Positions 1 to 8,129 of a stretch of DNA of 64,000 nucleotides are shown piece after piece (the stretch's first letter is position 1; every line of letters begins with the position of its first letter). The notes under the pieces are model-generated. The model ran no database searches. It was not told where the DNA came from and worked only from the letters and a program-made list of their open reading frames with translations. The position numbers and the translations under genes are program-made. Location of the stretch: the NCBI RefSeq assembly GCF_041346945.1, contig NZ_CP166850.1:868001-932000 (forward strand), in the 5' to 3' direction. The stretch is from Amycolatopsis sp. cg9. GTDB taxonomy: Bacteria > Actinomycetota > Actinomycetes > Mycobacteriales > Pseudonocardiaceae.

Positions 1-125
1 ACATGCGCAGCGCGTGGTTCCCGCGCGCCGACGTCGAGAAGATGATCCTCGCCGGGGAGATCACCGACGCGCAATCGGTCGCCGCGTGGGCCCAGCTCAT
101 GCTGTACGAGCGGCTCCGGCCTTGA
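1..125 (+). CDS. NUDIX hydrolase, C-terminal fragment (partial)
   Basis: Only the last 40 or so codons are inside the window; the gene starts to the left of it. The frame ending in TGA at 123-125 encodes RSAWFPRADVEKMILAGEI followed by TDAQSVAAW. This resembles the C-terminal helix region of actinobacterial NUDIX pyrophosphatases, where an Asp/Glu-rich 'F...ADVEKMI..GEI.DAQSVAAW' tail closes the domain. The NUDIX box itself is not visible, so the family call rests on tail similarity only and the substrate cannot be given. The end overlaps the convergent DUF2867 gene by 29 bp. Confidence 0.55.
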   Translation, partial: MRSAWFPRADVEKMILAGEITDAQSVAAWAQLMLYERLRP

Positions 126-561
126 GCATCCCGCGGATGACGAGGTGGTGGAACGGCTTGATCACCGCGAAGTAGGCCGGTCCGACGCGGTTGTGGAACT
201 GCACGATCGTGCCGAGCCGGAACCCGCGGGGCACCGCTTCGACCGTCAGGTACCCGGTCAGGTGACTGTCGTCCACGCCCGCGACCAGGTAGCGCTCCGG
301 ATCCCCGGCGCGGACGGTGAAGAACGCGACCCGGTCGCCGGGCGCGAACCCGACGTCTTCGGGCCGGAGCCGGCCGGTCCGCGGGACCGACGCGGTGTCC
401 AGCCGCAGGGCCTTGGCGAGCAGGTACCGGACGCCGAAGAGTCCCTTCACCCACCACGGCGACCAGCCGAACACGCCCGCGACGAACTCGCGCAGGCTGT
501 TGTCGCTCGCGATCTCCTTGAATTCCACGTAGTCGGCGCCGTCGAGAAAAGGCTCGGTCAT
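97..561 (-). CDS. DUF2867 domain protein
   Basis: This 154-residue protein starts at MTEPFLDGADYVEF. A longer upstream reading in the same frame is arginine-rich shadow sequence over the TetR gene, so ATG 561 was chosen. Its ATG overlaps the TetR stop by 4 bp (ATGA, 558-561), which suggests translational coupling. The middle (PGDRVAFFTVRAGDPERYL, then DDSHLTGYLTV) and the end (VGPAYFAVIKPFHHLVIRGML) match the DUF2867 family, whose members occur alone or fused to NmrA-like dehydrogenases. The biochemical role of the family is not established. It is probably controlled by the upstream TetR regulator, because the two form an operon. Confidence 0.7.
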   Translation of the reverse strand: MTEPFLDGADYVEFKEIASDNSLREFVAGVFGWSPWWVKGLFGVRYLLAKALRLDTASVPRTGRLRPEDVGFAPGDRVAFFTVRAGDPERYLVAGVDDSHLTGYLTVEAVPRGFRLGTIVQFHNRVGPAYFAVIKPFHHLVIRGMLKAGAARTA

Positions 562-1064
562 TTCCGTCTCCCCAGAACGAGTTCCAGCGCGCTCTTGAGC
601 TGACGGCCGGACAGCGGGGGCACGACCTGCCCGGCGCCGACGACCACCAGGTACAGCGCCTGCGCGAGATCGGCGTCGCCGCTGATCTCGGTCAGGTAGG
701 CCACGCGGGTCCGGTCGACGCGCTCCTGGACCGCCCGCGCTTCGACGTCCTGCAGAGCCCACGCCCGGACGGCGATCTCCAGCTCCGGACCGGGTCCCGG
801 CGCGAGGACGAGCTTCAGCAGAGCGCCCAGCCGGTCGCCCTCCGCCGCTTCGGCCTGCTCCACGAAGCGGGTCGTGCGTTCGGCCTCGAAGTGCTCCAGC
901 AGGGCGGTGCGGAAGCCGCCCATGCCCTTGAAGTGGTGGTAGAACGAGCCCTTCGACAGGCCGAGCCGCTCGGCCAGCCGCTCGATCGTCACCGCCGGCG
1001 CGCCCTGCTCCGCCAGCAGCACCAGCCCCGCGTCCAGCCAGTCCCGTTTTCCCGCCATGGCCAT
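558..1064 (-). CDS. TetR/AcrR family transcriptional regulator
   Basis: A 168-residue one-domain repressor. The N-terminal helix-turn-helix is clear: IERLAERLGLSKGSFYHHF at about residues 26-44, the classical TetR 'G.S.G..Y.HF' signature. The C-terminal ligand domain is too divergent to name an effector. Two in-frame ATG codons exist, at 1064 and 1058. The 17-bp inverted repeat at 1064-1080 lies directly against the first ATG, so the regulator probably represses itself and the downstream DUF2867 gene, with which it overlaps by 4 bp. It is separated from the enoyl-CoA hydratase upstream by a perfect 30-bp palindrome, so it is likely a separate transcription unit. Confidence 0.85.
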   Translation of the reverse strand: MAMAGKRDWLDAGLVLLAEQGAPAVTIERLAERLGLSKGSFYHHFKGMGGFRTALLEHFEAERTTRFVEQAEAAEGDRLGALLKLVLAPGPGPELEIAVRAWALQDVEARAVQERVDRTRVAYLTEISGDADLAQALYLVVVGAGQVVPPLSGRQLKSALELVLGRRK

Positions 1065-1080
1065 ACCATACCGTATGGTA
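1064..1080. promoter_or_regulatory. Probable TetR operator, 8-1-8 inverted repeat
   Basis: TACCATAC-C-GTATGGTA reads as a perfect inverted repeat around one central base. It abuts the start codon of the TetR gene, as expected for an autorepressor with a short or absent leader. Size and symmetry are typical of TetR-family operators. That this protein binds it is inferred. Confidence 0.6.
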
Positions 1081-1096
1081 CGGGGAATGGCCGCGA

Positions 1097-1126
1097 AGCC
1101 CGCACTTTCACGTGAAAGTGCGGGCT
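1097..1126. repeat. 30-bp perfect intergenic palindrome / possible terminator
   Basis: Both arms (AGCCCGCACTTTCAC and its complement) meet without a loop at CACGTG, centre 1111.5. It begins on the last base of the enoyl-CoA hydratase stop codon (minus strand), so it could end that transcript. It lacks a loop and a U-run. It resembles the palindromic intergenic elements seen elsewhere in this window (25.5, 27.7 and 40.7 kb) and may be a dispersed repeat used as a bidirectional terminator. Confidence 0.6.
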
Positions 1127-1899
1127 CAGTCGGGCCAGGAAGGCTTGCGCTTCTCCAGGAACGCCGCCATGCCTTCGCGCGCGCCGGGCAGCTGCGACGC
1201 CGCGGCCATGACCTCCAGCGCGATCGCGTACGCGTCGGCCTCGGGCCGGTCGAGCTGGGCGTAGAGCGTGACCTTGCCCATCGACTTGCTCGCACGGCTG
1301 CCGCGGGTCGCCCGCCCGAGCAGCTCCGCGACGGCGTCGTCGAGCTGCTCGTCCGGGACGACGCGGTTGACCAGGCCCCAGTCGAGCGCGGTGGGCGCGT
1401 CGATGACGTCGCCGGTCAGCGCCAGCTCCATCAGCCGCTTGCGGCCGATGGAGCGCGCCACCGGCACCGCCGGCGTGTGGCAGAACCAGCCGCCCTTGCC
1501 GCCGGGGAGCGCGAAGCCCGCCGATTCGGCGGCCACGGCGAGGTCGCACGACGCCACGAGCTGACAGCCCGCCGCCGTGGCCAGGCCGTGCACCCGCGCG
1601 ATGACGACCTGCGGCACGGACTCCATCGTCTTCATCAGGTCCGTGCACAGCGTCAGCAGCTCGCGCACGCCCATCAGGTCGCGCGCGGCGACGTCGCCGA
1701 AGTCGTGGCCGGCGGAGAACACCGGGCCCGCGCCGGCCAGCACGATGCCGGTCGCGTCGGACGTCCCCGCCTCGTGGAACGCCGCGAGCAGCTCCGCCAG
1801 GTGGTCCGCGGACAGCGAGTTGCGCCGCGCCGCTCGGTTCATCGTGATCGTGACGGTGCCGCCGTCCCGCTTGACCAGGATGTGCTCGTACTCGGTCAT
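1126..1899 (-). CDS. Enoyl-CoA hydratase/isomerase family protein
   Basis: A 257-residue crotonase-fold protein, the usual length for the family. The oxyanion-hole segments are visible: GPVFSAGHDFGDV at about 58-70 and VHGLATAAGCQLVASCDLAV at about 104-123. The region after the second segment reads LPGGKGGWFCHTPAVPV, like ECHDC3-type enoyl-CoA hydratase domain proteins rather than classical FadB-type hydratases. The two catalytic glutamates of rat mitochondrial hydratase are not obvious, so hydration, isomerisation or hydrolysis are all possible. Its ATG overlaps the stop of the GlxA-type regulator by 4 bp (1896-1899), which indicates a two-gene operon. Confidence 0.85.
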   Translation of the reverse strand: MTEYEHILVKRDGGTVTITMNRAARRNSLSADHLAELLAAFHEAGTSDATGIVLAGAGPVFSAGHDFGDVAARDLMGVRELLTLCTDLMKTMESVPQVVIARVHGLATAAGCQLVASCDLAVAAESAGFALPGGKGGWFCHTPAVPVARSIGRKRLMELALTGDVIDAPTALDWGLVNRVVPDEQLDDAVAELLGRATRGSRASKSMGKVTLYAQLDRPEADAYAIALEVMAAASQLPGAREGMAAFLEKRKPSWPD

Positions 1900-2858
1900 G
1901 CCCCGACGGTAACCGTTCGGAATGTGCGCCGGTAGCTGTCCGGCCCGACGCCGACTTCGGCGCGCATCCGGCGTCGCAGGTTCGCCGCCGTGCCCAGGCC
2001 CGAGCGCTCGGCCACGCGCTCCACCGGCAGCTCCGTCGTCTCCAGCAGCCGCTGCGCGTACCGGACGCGCTGCACGCGCAGCCAGCGCCCGGGCGTCACG
2101 CCGGCGGCCGCGGCGAACTCGCGGTGGAACGTGCGCTCACTCATCCGCGCGTGCCCGACGAGGTCCTCGACGCCGATCCCGGATCCGAGCCGCGCCAGCG
2201 CCCAGTCCATTGTGGACGCCATGCCGGGCTGGGAAGCGGCCGGGGGCAACGGGTTGTCGACGTACTGCCGCTGCCCGCCCTCCCGGGCCGGGGGCATCAC
2301 CAGGCGGCGGGCGAGCGTCGCGGCGACCTCCGCGCCGTGGTCGCGCCGGACCAGGTACAGGCAGAGGTCGAGGCCACCGACGACACCCGCGGACGTCAGG
2401 ACGCCGCCGTCGTCGGTGTAGAGCACGTCCCGCCGGAGGTCGGCCCGCGGTGCGACGCGGGCCAGCGCGTCGAGGTCGCGCCAGTGCGTGGTCGCCGGGC
2501 GGCCGTCGAGGAGCCCGGCGGCGGCCAGCGTGAACGCGCCGGAGCACAGCCCGGCGACGGTCCGCCCGTCCCGGTGCGCCCGCCGCAGCGCGCTCGCCGC
2601 CGCCGCGGGCACCGCGGCGAGGGGGTCGTCGCGGCCGGGCGCCAGCACGAGGTCGCAGCCGTCGAGCCCGGCCAGGCCGTGCGTCGCCGCGACGTTACCG
2701 AACGGCGAGACGGCGGTGCGCGCCCGGCGGCCGCTGCACAGCCGGACGGTGAACGGGCCGATCCCGCTGTCGGTCCGGTCCTGGCCCCAGACCTCGCCGA
2801 TCACCGCGAGGTCGAACATCCGGGTGCCGGGCAGCAGCAGAACGCCGATGGTGCGCAT
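1896..2858 (-). CDS. GlxA family transcriptional regulator (DJ-1/PfpI plus AraC)
   Basis: A 320-residue protein from MRTIGVLLLPGTRMFDLAVI. Residues 1-170 form a DJ-1/PfpI-like glutamine amidotransferase fold with the nucleophile-elbow segment VAGLCSGAFTLAAAGLLDG. Residues from about 215 form an AraC-type double helix-turn-helix (MSERTFHREFAAAAGVTPG, then ERSGLGTAANLRRRM). Such proteins sense small metabolites and activate neighbouring genes. An alternative ATG at 2876 would add six residues. It is divergent from the cysteine hydrolase gene (71-bp gap) and co-transcribed with the enoyl-CoA hydratase, so both are likely targets. Confidence 0.88.
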   Translation of the reverse strand: MRTIGVLLLPGTRMFDLAVIGEVWGQDRTDSGIGPFTVRLCSGRRARTAVSPFGNVAATHGLAGLDGCDLVLAPGRDDPLAAVPAAAASALRRAHRDGRTVAGLCSGAFTLAAAGLLDGRPATTHWRDLDALARVAPRADLRRDVLYTDDGGVLTSAGVVGGLDLCLYLVRRDHGAEVAATLARRLVMPPAREGGQRQYVDNPLPPAASQPGMASTMDWALARLGSGIGVEDLVGHARMSERTFHREFAAAAGVTPGRWLRVQRVRYAQRLLETTELPVERVAERSGLGTAANLRRRMRAEVGVGPDSYRRTFRTVTVGA

Positions 2859-2929
2859 GGCAGGAAAGTACCGCATCGCGCGTCTTCTGCCACTCCCGGC
2901 CGCGGCGTGGAACGGCGAAACTAGACGGC

Positions 2930-3472
2930 ATGACGGAAACGGCACTCATCCTGATCGACGTCCAGCGCGGGTTCGACGACGCGGCCTTCTGGGGCCCGCG
3001 CAACAACCCCGGCGCCGAAGCGAACATGAAGGCACTGCTGGACGCGTGGCAGGAGCGGCGGCTGCCCGTCGTGCTCGTGCACCACGACTCCGTGAAGCCG
3101 GATTCGCCGCTGCGGCCGGGACAGCCCGGCAACGACTTCAAGCCCGAGCTCGACGGCGCGCGCCCGGACCTGGTGTTCGGCAAGAAGGTCAACTCGGCCT
3201 TCCTCGGCGACGTCGACCTCGACGCGTGGCTGCGCAAGCGCGGCATCACGAGCTTCGTCCTGGCGGGGATCCAGACGAACTTCTGCTGCGAGACCACCGC
3301 GCGGATGGGTGGAAATCTCGGCTACGACGTGACTTTCGCGCTCGACGCCACGTTCACGTTCGACCTTCCGGAGGTCACGGCCGACGAGCTGTACCGCGTG
3401 ACGGCGGCGAACCTGGCGAACCAGTTCGCCACCGTCAAGTCCACAAAGGACGTCCTGGCCGGGCTCAGCTGA
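2930..3472 (+). CDS. Cysteine hydrolase, isochorismatase family
   Basis: A 180-residue single-domain protein. The catalytic triad can be placed: Asp10 (LILIDVQ), Lys85 or 86 (VFGKKVNSAF) and Cys119 (GIQTNFCCETTARMGG), followed by the expected cis-peptide region. The family hydrolyses amides or vinyl ethers such as nicotinamide, N-carbamoyl compounds or isochorismate; the substrate here is unknown. It is transcribed divergently from a GlxA-type activator, a common pairing, and converges with meaA with an 8-bp overlap of 3' ends. Confidence 0.87.
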   Translation: MTETALILIDVQRGFDDAAFWGPRNNPGAEANMKALLDAWQERRLPVVLVHHDSVKPDSPLRPGQPGNDFKPELDGARPDLVFGKKVNSAFLGDVDLDAWLRKRGITSFVLAGIQTNFCCETTARMGGNLGYDVTFALDATFTFDLPEVTADELYRVTAANLANQFATVKSTKDVLAGLS

Positions 3473-5480
3473 GCCCGTTGCGCTCCCGGACCAGCGAGAC
3501 GATGCCGTCCATGATGTCGGTCAGCTCGTAGTCCTTGGGCGTGAACACCCGGGCGATGCCGCGCTCGGTGAGCAGCGCGGCGTCGTCCGGCGGGATGATC
3601 CCGCCGACGATCACCGGCACGTCACCCGCACCCGCGGCGCGCAGGCCGTCGACGACGTTCGGGACGACCTCCAGGTGCGAGCCGGACAGCACGGACAGCC
3701 CGACGACGTGCACGCCCTCCTGCACCGCGGCCGCGACGATCTGCTCGGGCGTCAGCCGGATGCCCTGGTAGACGACCTCGAAGCCGACATCGCGCGCCCG
3801 GACGGCGACCTGCTCGGCGCCGTTGGAGTGCCCGTCGAGGCCGGGCTTGCCGACCAGGATCCGCAGCCGCTCGCCGAGTTCCGCTTCGGTGGCGCGGACG
3901 CGTTCGCGCACCCGCTCGATCCCCGGATCGCCGTTGCCCGCGGCGGACGCGGAAACGCCGGTGGGCGCCCGGTACTCGCCGAACACCTCGCGCAGCGCGC
4001 CGGACCACTCGCCGGTCGTGACGCCGGACCGCGCACAGTCCACAGTGGCCTCGAAGAGGTTCTCCGTCGTCCGCGCACGCTCTTTCAGGGCGGCCAGCGA
4101 CCGTTCGACGGCGTCGTTGTCGCGCCCGGTACGCCACTCCTCGATCGCCGTGACGGCCGCCTTTTCGACGGCGGGGTCGATGGTCTCGATCGCCTTCGCG
4201 CCCTCGGCCTGCAGCGGCGACGGCTCGGTCGTCTCGAACTTGTTGACCCCGACCAGGATCCGCTCGCCGTTCTCCATCCCGCGCCGGTACTCGGCGAGCG
4301 AGGTGACCAGCTGCGACTTCATGTAGCCGCTCTCGACCGCGGCGACCGCGCCGCCGAGGTCCTGCACGCGCGCGATCTCCTCGCGCGCGCCGGTCATGAT
4401 CTCGTCGACCTTGGCCTGGATGACGTGCGAGCCGTCGAAGATGTCCTCGTACTCCAGCAGGTCGGTCTCGAACGCGAGCACCTGCTGCATCCGCAGCGCC
4501 CACTGCTGGTCCCACGGGCGGGGCAGGCCGAGCGCCTCGTTCCAGGCGGGCAGCTGGATCGCGCGGGCGCGGGCGCCGCGGGACAGCGACACCGCGAGCA
4601 TCTCCAGCACGATCCGCTGGACGTTGTTCTCCGGCTGGGCTTCGGTGAGGCCCAGCGAGTTGACCTGGACGCCGTAGCGCAGGCGGCGCGCCTTCGGATC
4701 CGTTACGCCGTAACGGTCCCGCGTGATCTCGTCCCAGAGCGCGGTGAACGCGCGCATCTTGGACATCTCCTCGACGAACCGGACGCCGGCGTTGACGAAG
4801 AACGAGATCCGCGCGACGACCTTGGCCATGTCGGCCGCGTCGACCTGCCCGGAGTCGCGGACGGCGTCGAGCACGGCGATCGCGGTGCACAGCGCGTAGG
4901 CGACCTCCTGCGTCGGCGTCGCCCCGGCTTCCTGCAGGTGGTAGCTGCAGATGTTGATCGGGTTCCACTTCGGCACGTGGTGCACGGTCCACGCGATCAT
5001 GTCGGTGATCAGCCGCAGGCTCGGCCCGGGCGGGAAAATGTAGGTCCCTCGGGAGAGGTACTCCTTGATGATGTCGTTCTGCGTGGTGCCGGTGAGCTTC
5101 GCGAGCACCTCGTCGACGTCCCGGCCCTCGGCTTCGGCCTGCTCGCGCGCCACGGAGACGTACAGCGCGAGCAGCCACATGGCCGGCGCGTTGATCGTCA
5201 TCGACGTGTTCGCCTCGGCGAGCGGGATGCCGTCGAAGAGCCGCCGCATGTCGCCGATGTGCGACACCGGCACGCCGACCTTGCCGACTTCACCGCGGGA
5301 GAGCTGGTGGTCCGGGTCGTAGCCGGTCTGGGTGGGCAGGTCGAACGCCACCGAGAGCCCGGTCTGCCCCTTGGCGAGGTTGCGCCGGTAGAGCTCGTTG
5401 GACGCGGCCGCGGACGAGTGCCCCGCGTACGTGCGCATCACCCACGGTCGGTCTCGCTCGCGGTCCGTTGGGTACGGCAC
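3465..5480 (-). CDS. meaA: Coenzyme B12-dependent acyl-CoA mutase MeaA (ethylmalonyl-CoA mutase type)
   Basis: A 671-residue one-chain mutase with the methylmalonyl-CoA mutase TIM-barrel domain first (MRTYAGHSSAAASNELYRR, LSVAFDLPTQTGYDPDH, TINAPAMWLLALYVSVA). The cobalamin-binding domain is C-terminal, with the base-off signature LDGHSNGAEQVAVRA (DxHxxG) and the later SVLSGSH and GGIIPPDD loops. The short N-terminus and single-subunit layout match MeaA/Ecm, which interconverts ethylmalonyl-CoA and methylsuccinyl-CoA in the ethylmalonyl-CoA pathway. Isobutyryl-CoA mutase is a less likely alternative because both domains are in one chain. It has its own promoter region with a TetR-like operator, and a cob(I)alamin adenosyltransferase lies at 12.7 kb. 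Confidence 0.88.
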   Translation of the reverse strand: MPYPTDRERDRPWVMRTYAGHSSAAASNELYRRNLAKGQTGLSVAFDLPTQTGYDPDHQLSRGEVGKVGVPVSHIGDMRRLFDGIPLAEANTSMTINAPAMWLLALYVSVAREQAEAEGRDVDEVLAKLTGTTQNDIIKEYLSRGTYIFPPGPSLRLITDMIAWTVHHVPKWNPINICSYHLQEAGATPTQEVAYALCTAIAVLDAVRDSGQVDAADMAKVVARISFFVNAGVRFVEEMSKMRAFTALWDEITRDRYGVTDPKARRLRYGVQVNSLGLTEAQPENNVQRIVLEMLAVSLSRGARARAIQLPAWNEALGLPRPWDQQWALRMQQVLAFETDLLEYEDIFDGSHVIQAKVDEIMTGAREEIARVQDLGGAVAAVESGYMKSQLVTSLAEYRRGMENGERILVGVNKFETTEPSPLQAEGAKAIETIDPAVEKAAVTAIEEWRTGRDNDAVERSLAALKERARTTENLFEATVDCARSGVTTGEWSGALREVFGEYRAPTGVSASAAGNGDPGIERVRERVRATEAELGERLRILVGKPGLDGHSNGAEQVAVRARDVGFEVVYQGIRLTPEQIVAAAVQEGVHVVGLSVLSGSHLEVVPNVVDGLRAAGAGDVPVIVGGIIPPDDAALLTERGIARVFTPKDYELTDIMDGIVSLVRERNGLS

Positions 5481-5510
5481 TGGGCACCTCCGGCGGTGGA
5501 CGTTTCGTCG

Positions 5511-5526
5511 AGTGTACCGACCGGTA
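5511..5526 (-). promoter_or_regulatory. Putative meaA promoter -10 and overlapping operator
   Basis: On the minus strand TACACT (5516-5511) fits a -10 box 31 bp upstream of the meaA ATG. Overlapping it is TACCGACCGGTA (5515-5526), an almost perfect 12-bp inverted repeat of the kind TetR repressors bind. No clear -35 is visible and the cognate regulator is not identified. Confidence 0.4.
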
Positions 5527-5564
5527 ACTTGTGGTGGCAGTGGAATCCGACACGTCCGGGTGAC

Positions 5565-6089
5565 TCAGGGTGCTTCCTGCGCCGCCACGACCAGGTCGTG
5601 GATCCGGTCGGGCTCCGGCACGGCGACCAGCCGGATCGCCGTGCGCTCACGGTGCCATCCCACCGAGTAGCCGGCAACGTCCACCACGAGGTCCGGCGGC
5701 CCGAAGTCGAGCGTGCCGAGGCCGTCGCGGCCCAGCCAGGTGACCGCTGGCGGGACCGTGCCCAGCTCCGCCTGCCTGCGGACGCGGCCCGAGACGCGAT
5801 CGGCCACCACGACCCGCCGATCGGTCACCGTGTACACCGCGCGACCCAGCACCCACGGCCGGGCGAGCACGGGCCACCAGAATCCCGCGAGGCCGCCGGC
5901 CACCACCACGACGACGAAGGCGAACGGATACCCGGGGAACACAAGGGGAACCACCGCGGCGGACGCCGCCACCAAGACCGAGCCGAAGACGGGGCGCAAC
6001 CACTCGAGACCGACCGGGCCGATCCGCTGCGGCCGCCCCGACCACAGCAACCGCTCACCGGGCGACAAAACGATCGAAGGCACATCCAC
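5565..6089 (-). CDS. Membrane protein with bacterial PH-like domain (copy 1)
   Basis: A 174-residue protein with the pattern LSPGERLLWSGRPQR, then two hydrophobic spans (about 31-50 and 55-75), then a YTVTDRRVVVADR segment and a C-terminal beta-rich part ending in a helix (PDRIHDLVVAAQ). This is the layout of small actinobacterial bPH-type membrane proteins, whose function is unknown. The start GTG 6089 keeps the full 'PGE..LW.G.P' motif; GTG 6083 is also possible. It is followed upstream by a paralogue with 59 bp between them, suggesting a tandem duplication and a shared transcript. Confidence 0.7.
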   Translation of the reverse strand: MDVPSIVLSPGERLLWSGRPQRIGPVGLEWLRPVFGSVLVAASAAVVPLVFPGYPFAFVVVVVAGGLAGFWWPVLARPWVLGRAVYTVTDRRVVVADRVSGRVRRQAELGTVPPAVTWLGRDGLGTLDFGPPDLVVDVAGYSVGWHRERTAIRLVAVPEPDRIHDLVVAAQEAP

Positions 6090-6148
6090 GGCGACCTCCC
6101 CAGGCGCTCTTTCGGTGCGAACGCGCGGGAGGGCCGTGCCGGTTGCCT

Positions 6149-6670
6149 TCAGGCGGCCGGATTGCCCGATTCCGGCGGGGCCTGGCGGGCCTTCGCCTCG
6201 TCGATGGCCCTGGTCAGCAGGTCACGCACGCGCTTCGGCTCGCCGACGCCGATCAGCGTCACCGCGCCGGGCGTGCCGAAGGAGATCGTGCCGGTGCGCG
6301 ACGGGCCGGGCTTGAGGACCGGTGCCGGCAGGCCGGCCAGTTCGCTGGCGCGTTCCTTCTGCCGGAACAGGCCGGAGCGCGCGATGATCCGGCTGTCCGT
6401 CACCGCGTACGTCGTGCGGCCGAGCGCGAGGTAGCGCACGACCGAGCGGCCGAGCGCGCCGTAGAGACCGAGAGCCAGCACGACCACGGCCGCGACCGTG
6501 GTGCCGCCCGTCGGCTGCTGGATGAGCAGGAACCAGAGCGAGGCGGCGGTGACGACGAGTCCGGCAGGGGCGAGCACCCCGTCCGCGGCGACGTAGAGCG
6601 GGCGCTGGACCGGTTCTCCCGCCCAGAGCACGCGTTCACCGGGTAGAAGATCGATTTCCCCTGCTGACAT
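6149..6670 (-). CDS. Membrane protein with bacterial PH-like domain (copy 2)
   Basis: A 173-residue paralogue of the downstream gene. It shares the opening LLPGERVLWAGEP, two hydrophobic segments (about 31-50 and 58-78), the YAVTDSRIIARSGLF strand and the terminal PKRVRDLLTRAI helix. Sequence identity to copy 1 is low but the order of motifs is the same, so the duplication is old. It probably forms an operon with copy 1. No partner or ligand can be read from the sequence. Confidence 0.7.
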   Translation of the reverse strand: MSAGEIDLLPGERVLWAGEPVQRPLYVAADGVLAPAGLVVTAASLWFLLIQQPTGGTTVAAVVVLALGLYGALGRSVVRYLALGRTTYAVTDSRIIARSGLFRQKERASELAGLPAPVLKPGPSRTGTISFGTPGAVTLIGVGEPKRVRDLLTRAIDEAKARQAPPESGNPAA

Positions 6671-6861
6671 GGCCGAACACTACTCCGCCGCGGCCCCTCC
6701 CGCCGAACCTCGAGCGCGCTGCACCTGCTCGTACACCCTCTGTGGATGATCGATCGCAGGTCCTCGCCCGATTCCAAGTCGAGTTCCCCCGGTGCGCGGG
6801 GACGAAGTACGCGAGCGGCACTGTGACGGAAATCCGCGAGACCAGGGGCGATCCCGTCGGT

Positions 6862-6867
6862 TAGCGT
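6862..6867 (+). promoter_or_regulatory. -10 box of a leaderless lysE-type gene
   Basis: TAGCGT ends seven bases before the GTG at 6875, the spacing expected when transcription starts at the first base of the start codon. No ribosome binding site precedes this GTG, which supports leaderless translation. Confidence 0.5.
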
Positions 6868-6874
6868 GGCGGCC

Positions 6875-7501
6875 GTGACGTGGAGTTCGTACGGGAGTTA
6901 CCTGGTCATCGTGGTCCTGATCGTGCTCGCGCCGGGACCCGACACGATGGTGATGCTGAAGAACGCGCTGTCCGGCGGGTTCCGGGGCGGGCTGCTCGCG
7001 TCGCTCGGCATCTTCACCGGCAACGCCGTGCAGGGCAGCGCCGCGGCGCTGGGGCTCGGCGTCCTCATCGCGCGGTCGCAGCCGGTGTTCCTCGCGCTGA
7101 AGTGGGCCGGCGCGGCCTACCTCGTCTTCCTCGGGTTCCAGGCGCTGCGCGGGGCGTGGCGCGGCGACTACGGCGTCGTCGAGCAGGCGCAGCGCCGCAA
7201 GGGCGGCGGGTTCCGGCGGTTCCGCGAAGGGTTCCTCTCCAACATCACCAACCCGAAGGTGCTGGTGCTGTACCTGTCGGTGCTCCCCCAGTTCCTCGAC
7301 CCCGCGCGCACGACGACGTGGGACGCGCTGGCGCTGGCCTACACCGTCGCCGTGCTCGGCGTGGTGTGGCTGCTGGTGCTGCTGGCGTTCGTGCACCGCG
7401 TGCGCGCGTGGCTCGAACGCCGCCGGGTGCGCCGCACGCTGGACGGTGTCACCGGCACCGCGCTGCTCGGCTTCGGTGCCGCCCTCGCACTGGAGTCCTG
7501 A
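6875..7501 (+). CDS. LysE/RhtB family amino acid exporter (first of a tandem pair)
   Basis: About 208 residues with the LysE-family hallmarks: APGPDTMVMLKNALSGG near the N-terminus, a small-residue-rich second span (GIFTGNAVQGSAAALGLG), AYLVFLGFQALRGAW, and NITNPKVLVLYLSVLPQFL in the centre. Six hydrophobic spans are expected. The family exports basic or neutral amino acids, homoserine lactone or similar metabolites. GTG 6875 is chosen because of the -10 box at 6862-6867; GTG 6866 would add three residues. The stop TGA shares a base with the ATG of the next gene (TGATG), so the two are translationally coupled. Confidence 0.88.
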   Translation: MTWSSYGSYLVIVVLIVLAPGPDTMVMLKNALSGGFRGGLLASLGIFTGNAVQGSAAALGLGVLIARSQPVFLALKWAGAAYLVFLGFQALRGAWRGDYGVVEQAQRRKGGGFRRFREGFLSNITNPKVLVLYLSVLPQFLDPARTTTWDALALAYTVAVLGVVWLLVLLAFVHRVRAWLERRRVRRTLDGVTGTALLGFGAALALES

Positions 7502-8124
7502 TGTCACTGAGCACATACGCGGGGTTCGCCGCGATGATGGCGTTCCTGGCGATGATGCCGGGGCCGGACACGATGGTCGTGCTGAAGAACGCGCTGACGG
7601 GCGGCGCCCGCGGCGGCGCGTGGGCGTGCGCGGGCATCACGGCCGCGAACTTCCTCCAGGGCACGGCGGCGGCCCTCGGCCTCGGCGCGGTGCTCACGCG
7701 CTCCCAGCCGGTGTTCGAGACGGTGAAGTGGCTCGGCGCGGCCTACCTGGTCTTCCTGGGCGTCCAGGCCCTGCGCGGAGCTTGGCGTGGCGACTACACG
7801 GCACTGGACGACGTCCGCCGCGCCCGCGCCTCCCGCGGCCGTCGGTTCCGCGAAGGGTTCCTCTCCAACATCACCAACCCCAAGGTGATCGTGCTGTACC
7901 TGTCGGTGCTGCCGCAGTTCCTGACCCCGTCGTCGACCTTCGCCGATTCCCTGCTGCTGGCCTACACGGTCGCGGCGCTGGGACTGGTGTGGCAGGTGCT
8001 GCTGCTGTTCTTCGTGCACCGCGTCCGCGGCTGGCTGCAGCGCCGGCGGGTCCGCCGCGTGCTGGACGGCGTGACCGGGACGGCCCTCCTGGGCTTCGGC
8101 GCGGCCCTCGCCCTGGAGTCCTGA
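7501..8124 (+). CDS. LysE/RhtB family amino acid exporter (second of a tandem pair)
   Basis: A 207-residue paralogue of the preceding gene. It has MMPGPDTMVVLKNALTGG, AYLVFLGVQALRGAWRGDY, FREGFLSNITNPKVIVLYL, and the same C-terminal stretch DGVTGTALLGFGAALALES. The pair arose by tandem duplication, and the coupled stop/start argues for equal expression, perhaps as a hetero-oligomer. Just downstream is a decayed fragment of a third copy. Substrate is unknown. Confidence 0.88.
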   Translation: MSLSTYAGFAAMMAFLAMMPGPDTMVVLKNALTGGARGGAWACAGITAANFLQGTAAALGLGAVLTRSQPVFETVKWLGAAYLVFLGVQALRGAWRGDYTALDDVRRARASRGRRFREGFLSNITNPKVIVLYLSVLPQFLTPSSTFADSLLLAYTVAALGLVWQVLLLFFVHRVRGWLQRRRVRRVLDGVTGTALLGFGAALALES

Positions 8125-8129
8125 ACTGC

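Noticed and set aside
3622..5178. Long arginine-rich frame antisense to or alternate with meaA
   Set aside because: A GC-rich shadow frame; composition (Arg, Ala, Gly, Pro) is typical of wrong frames in this genome.
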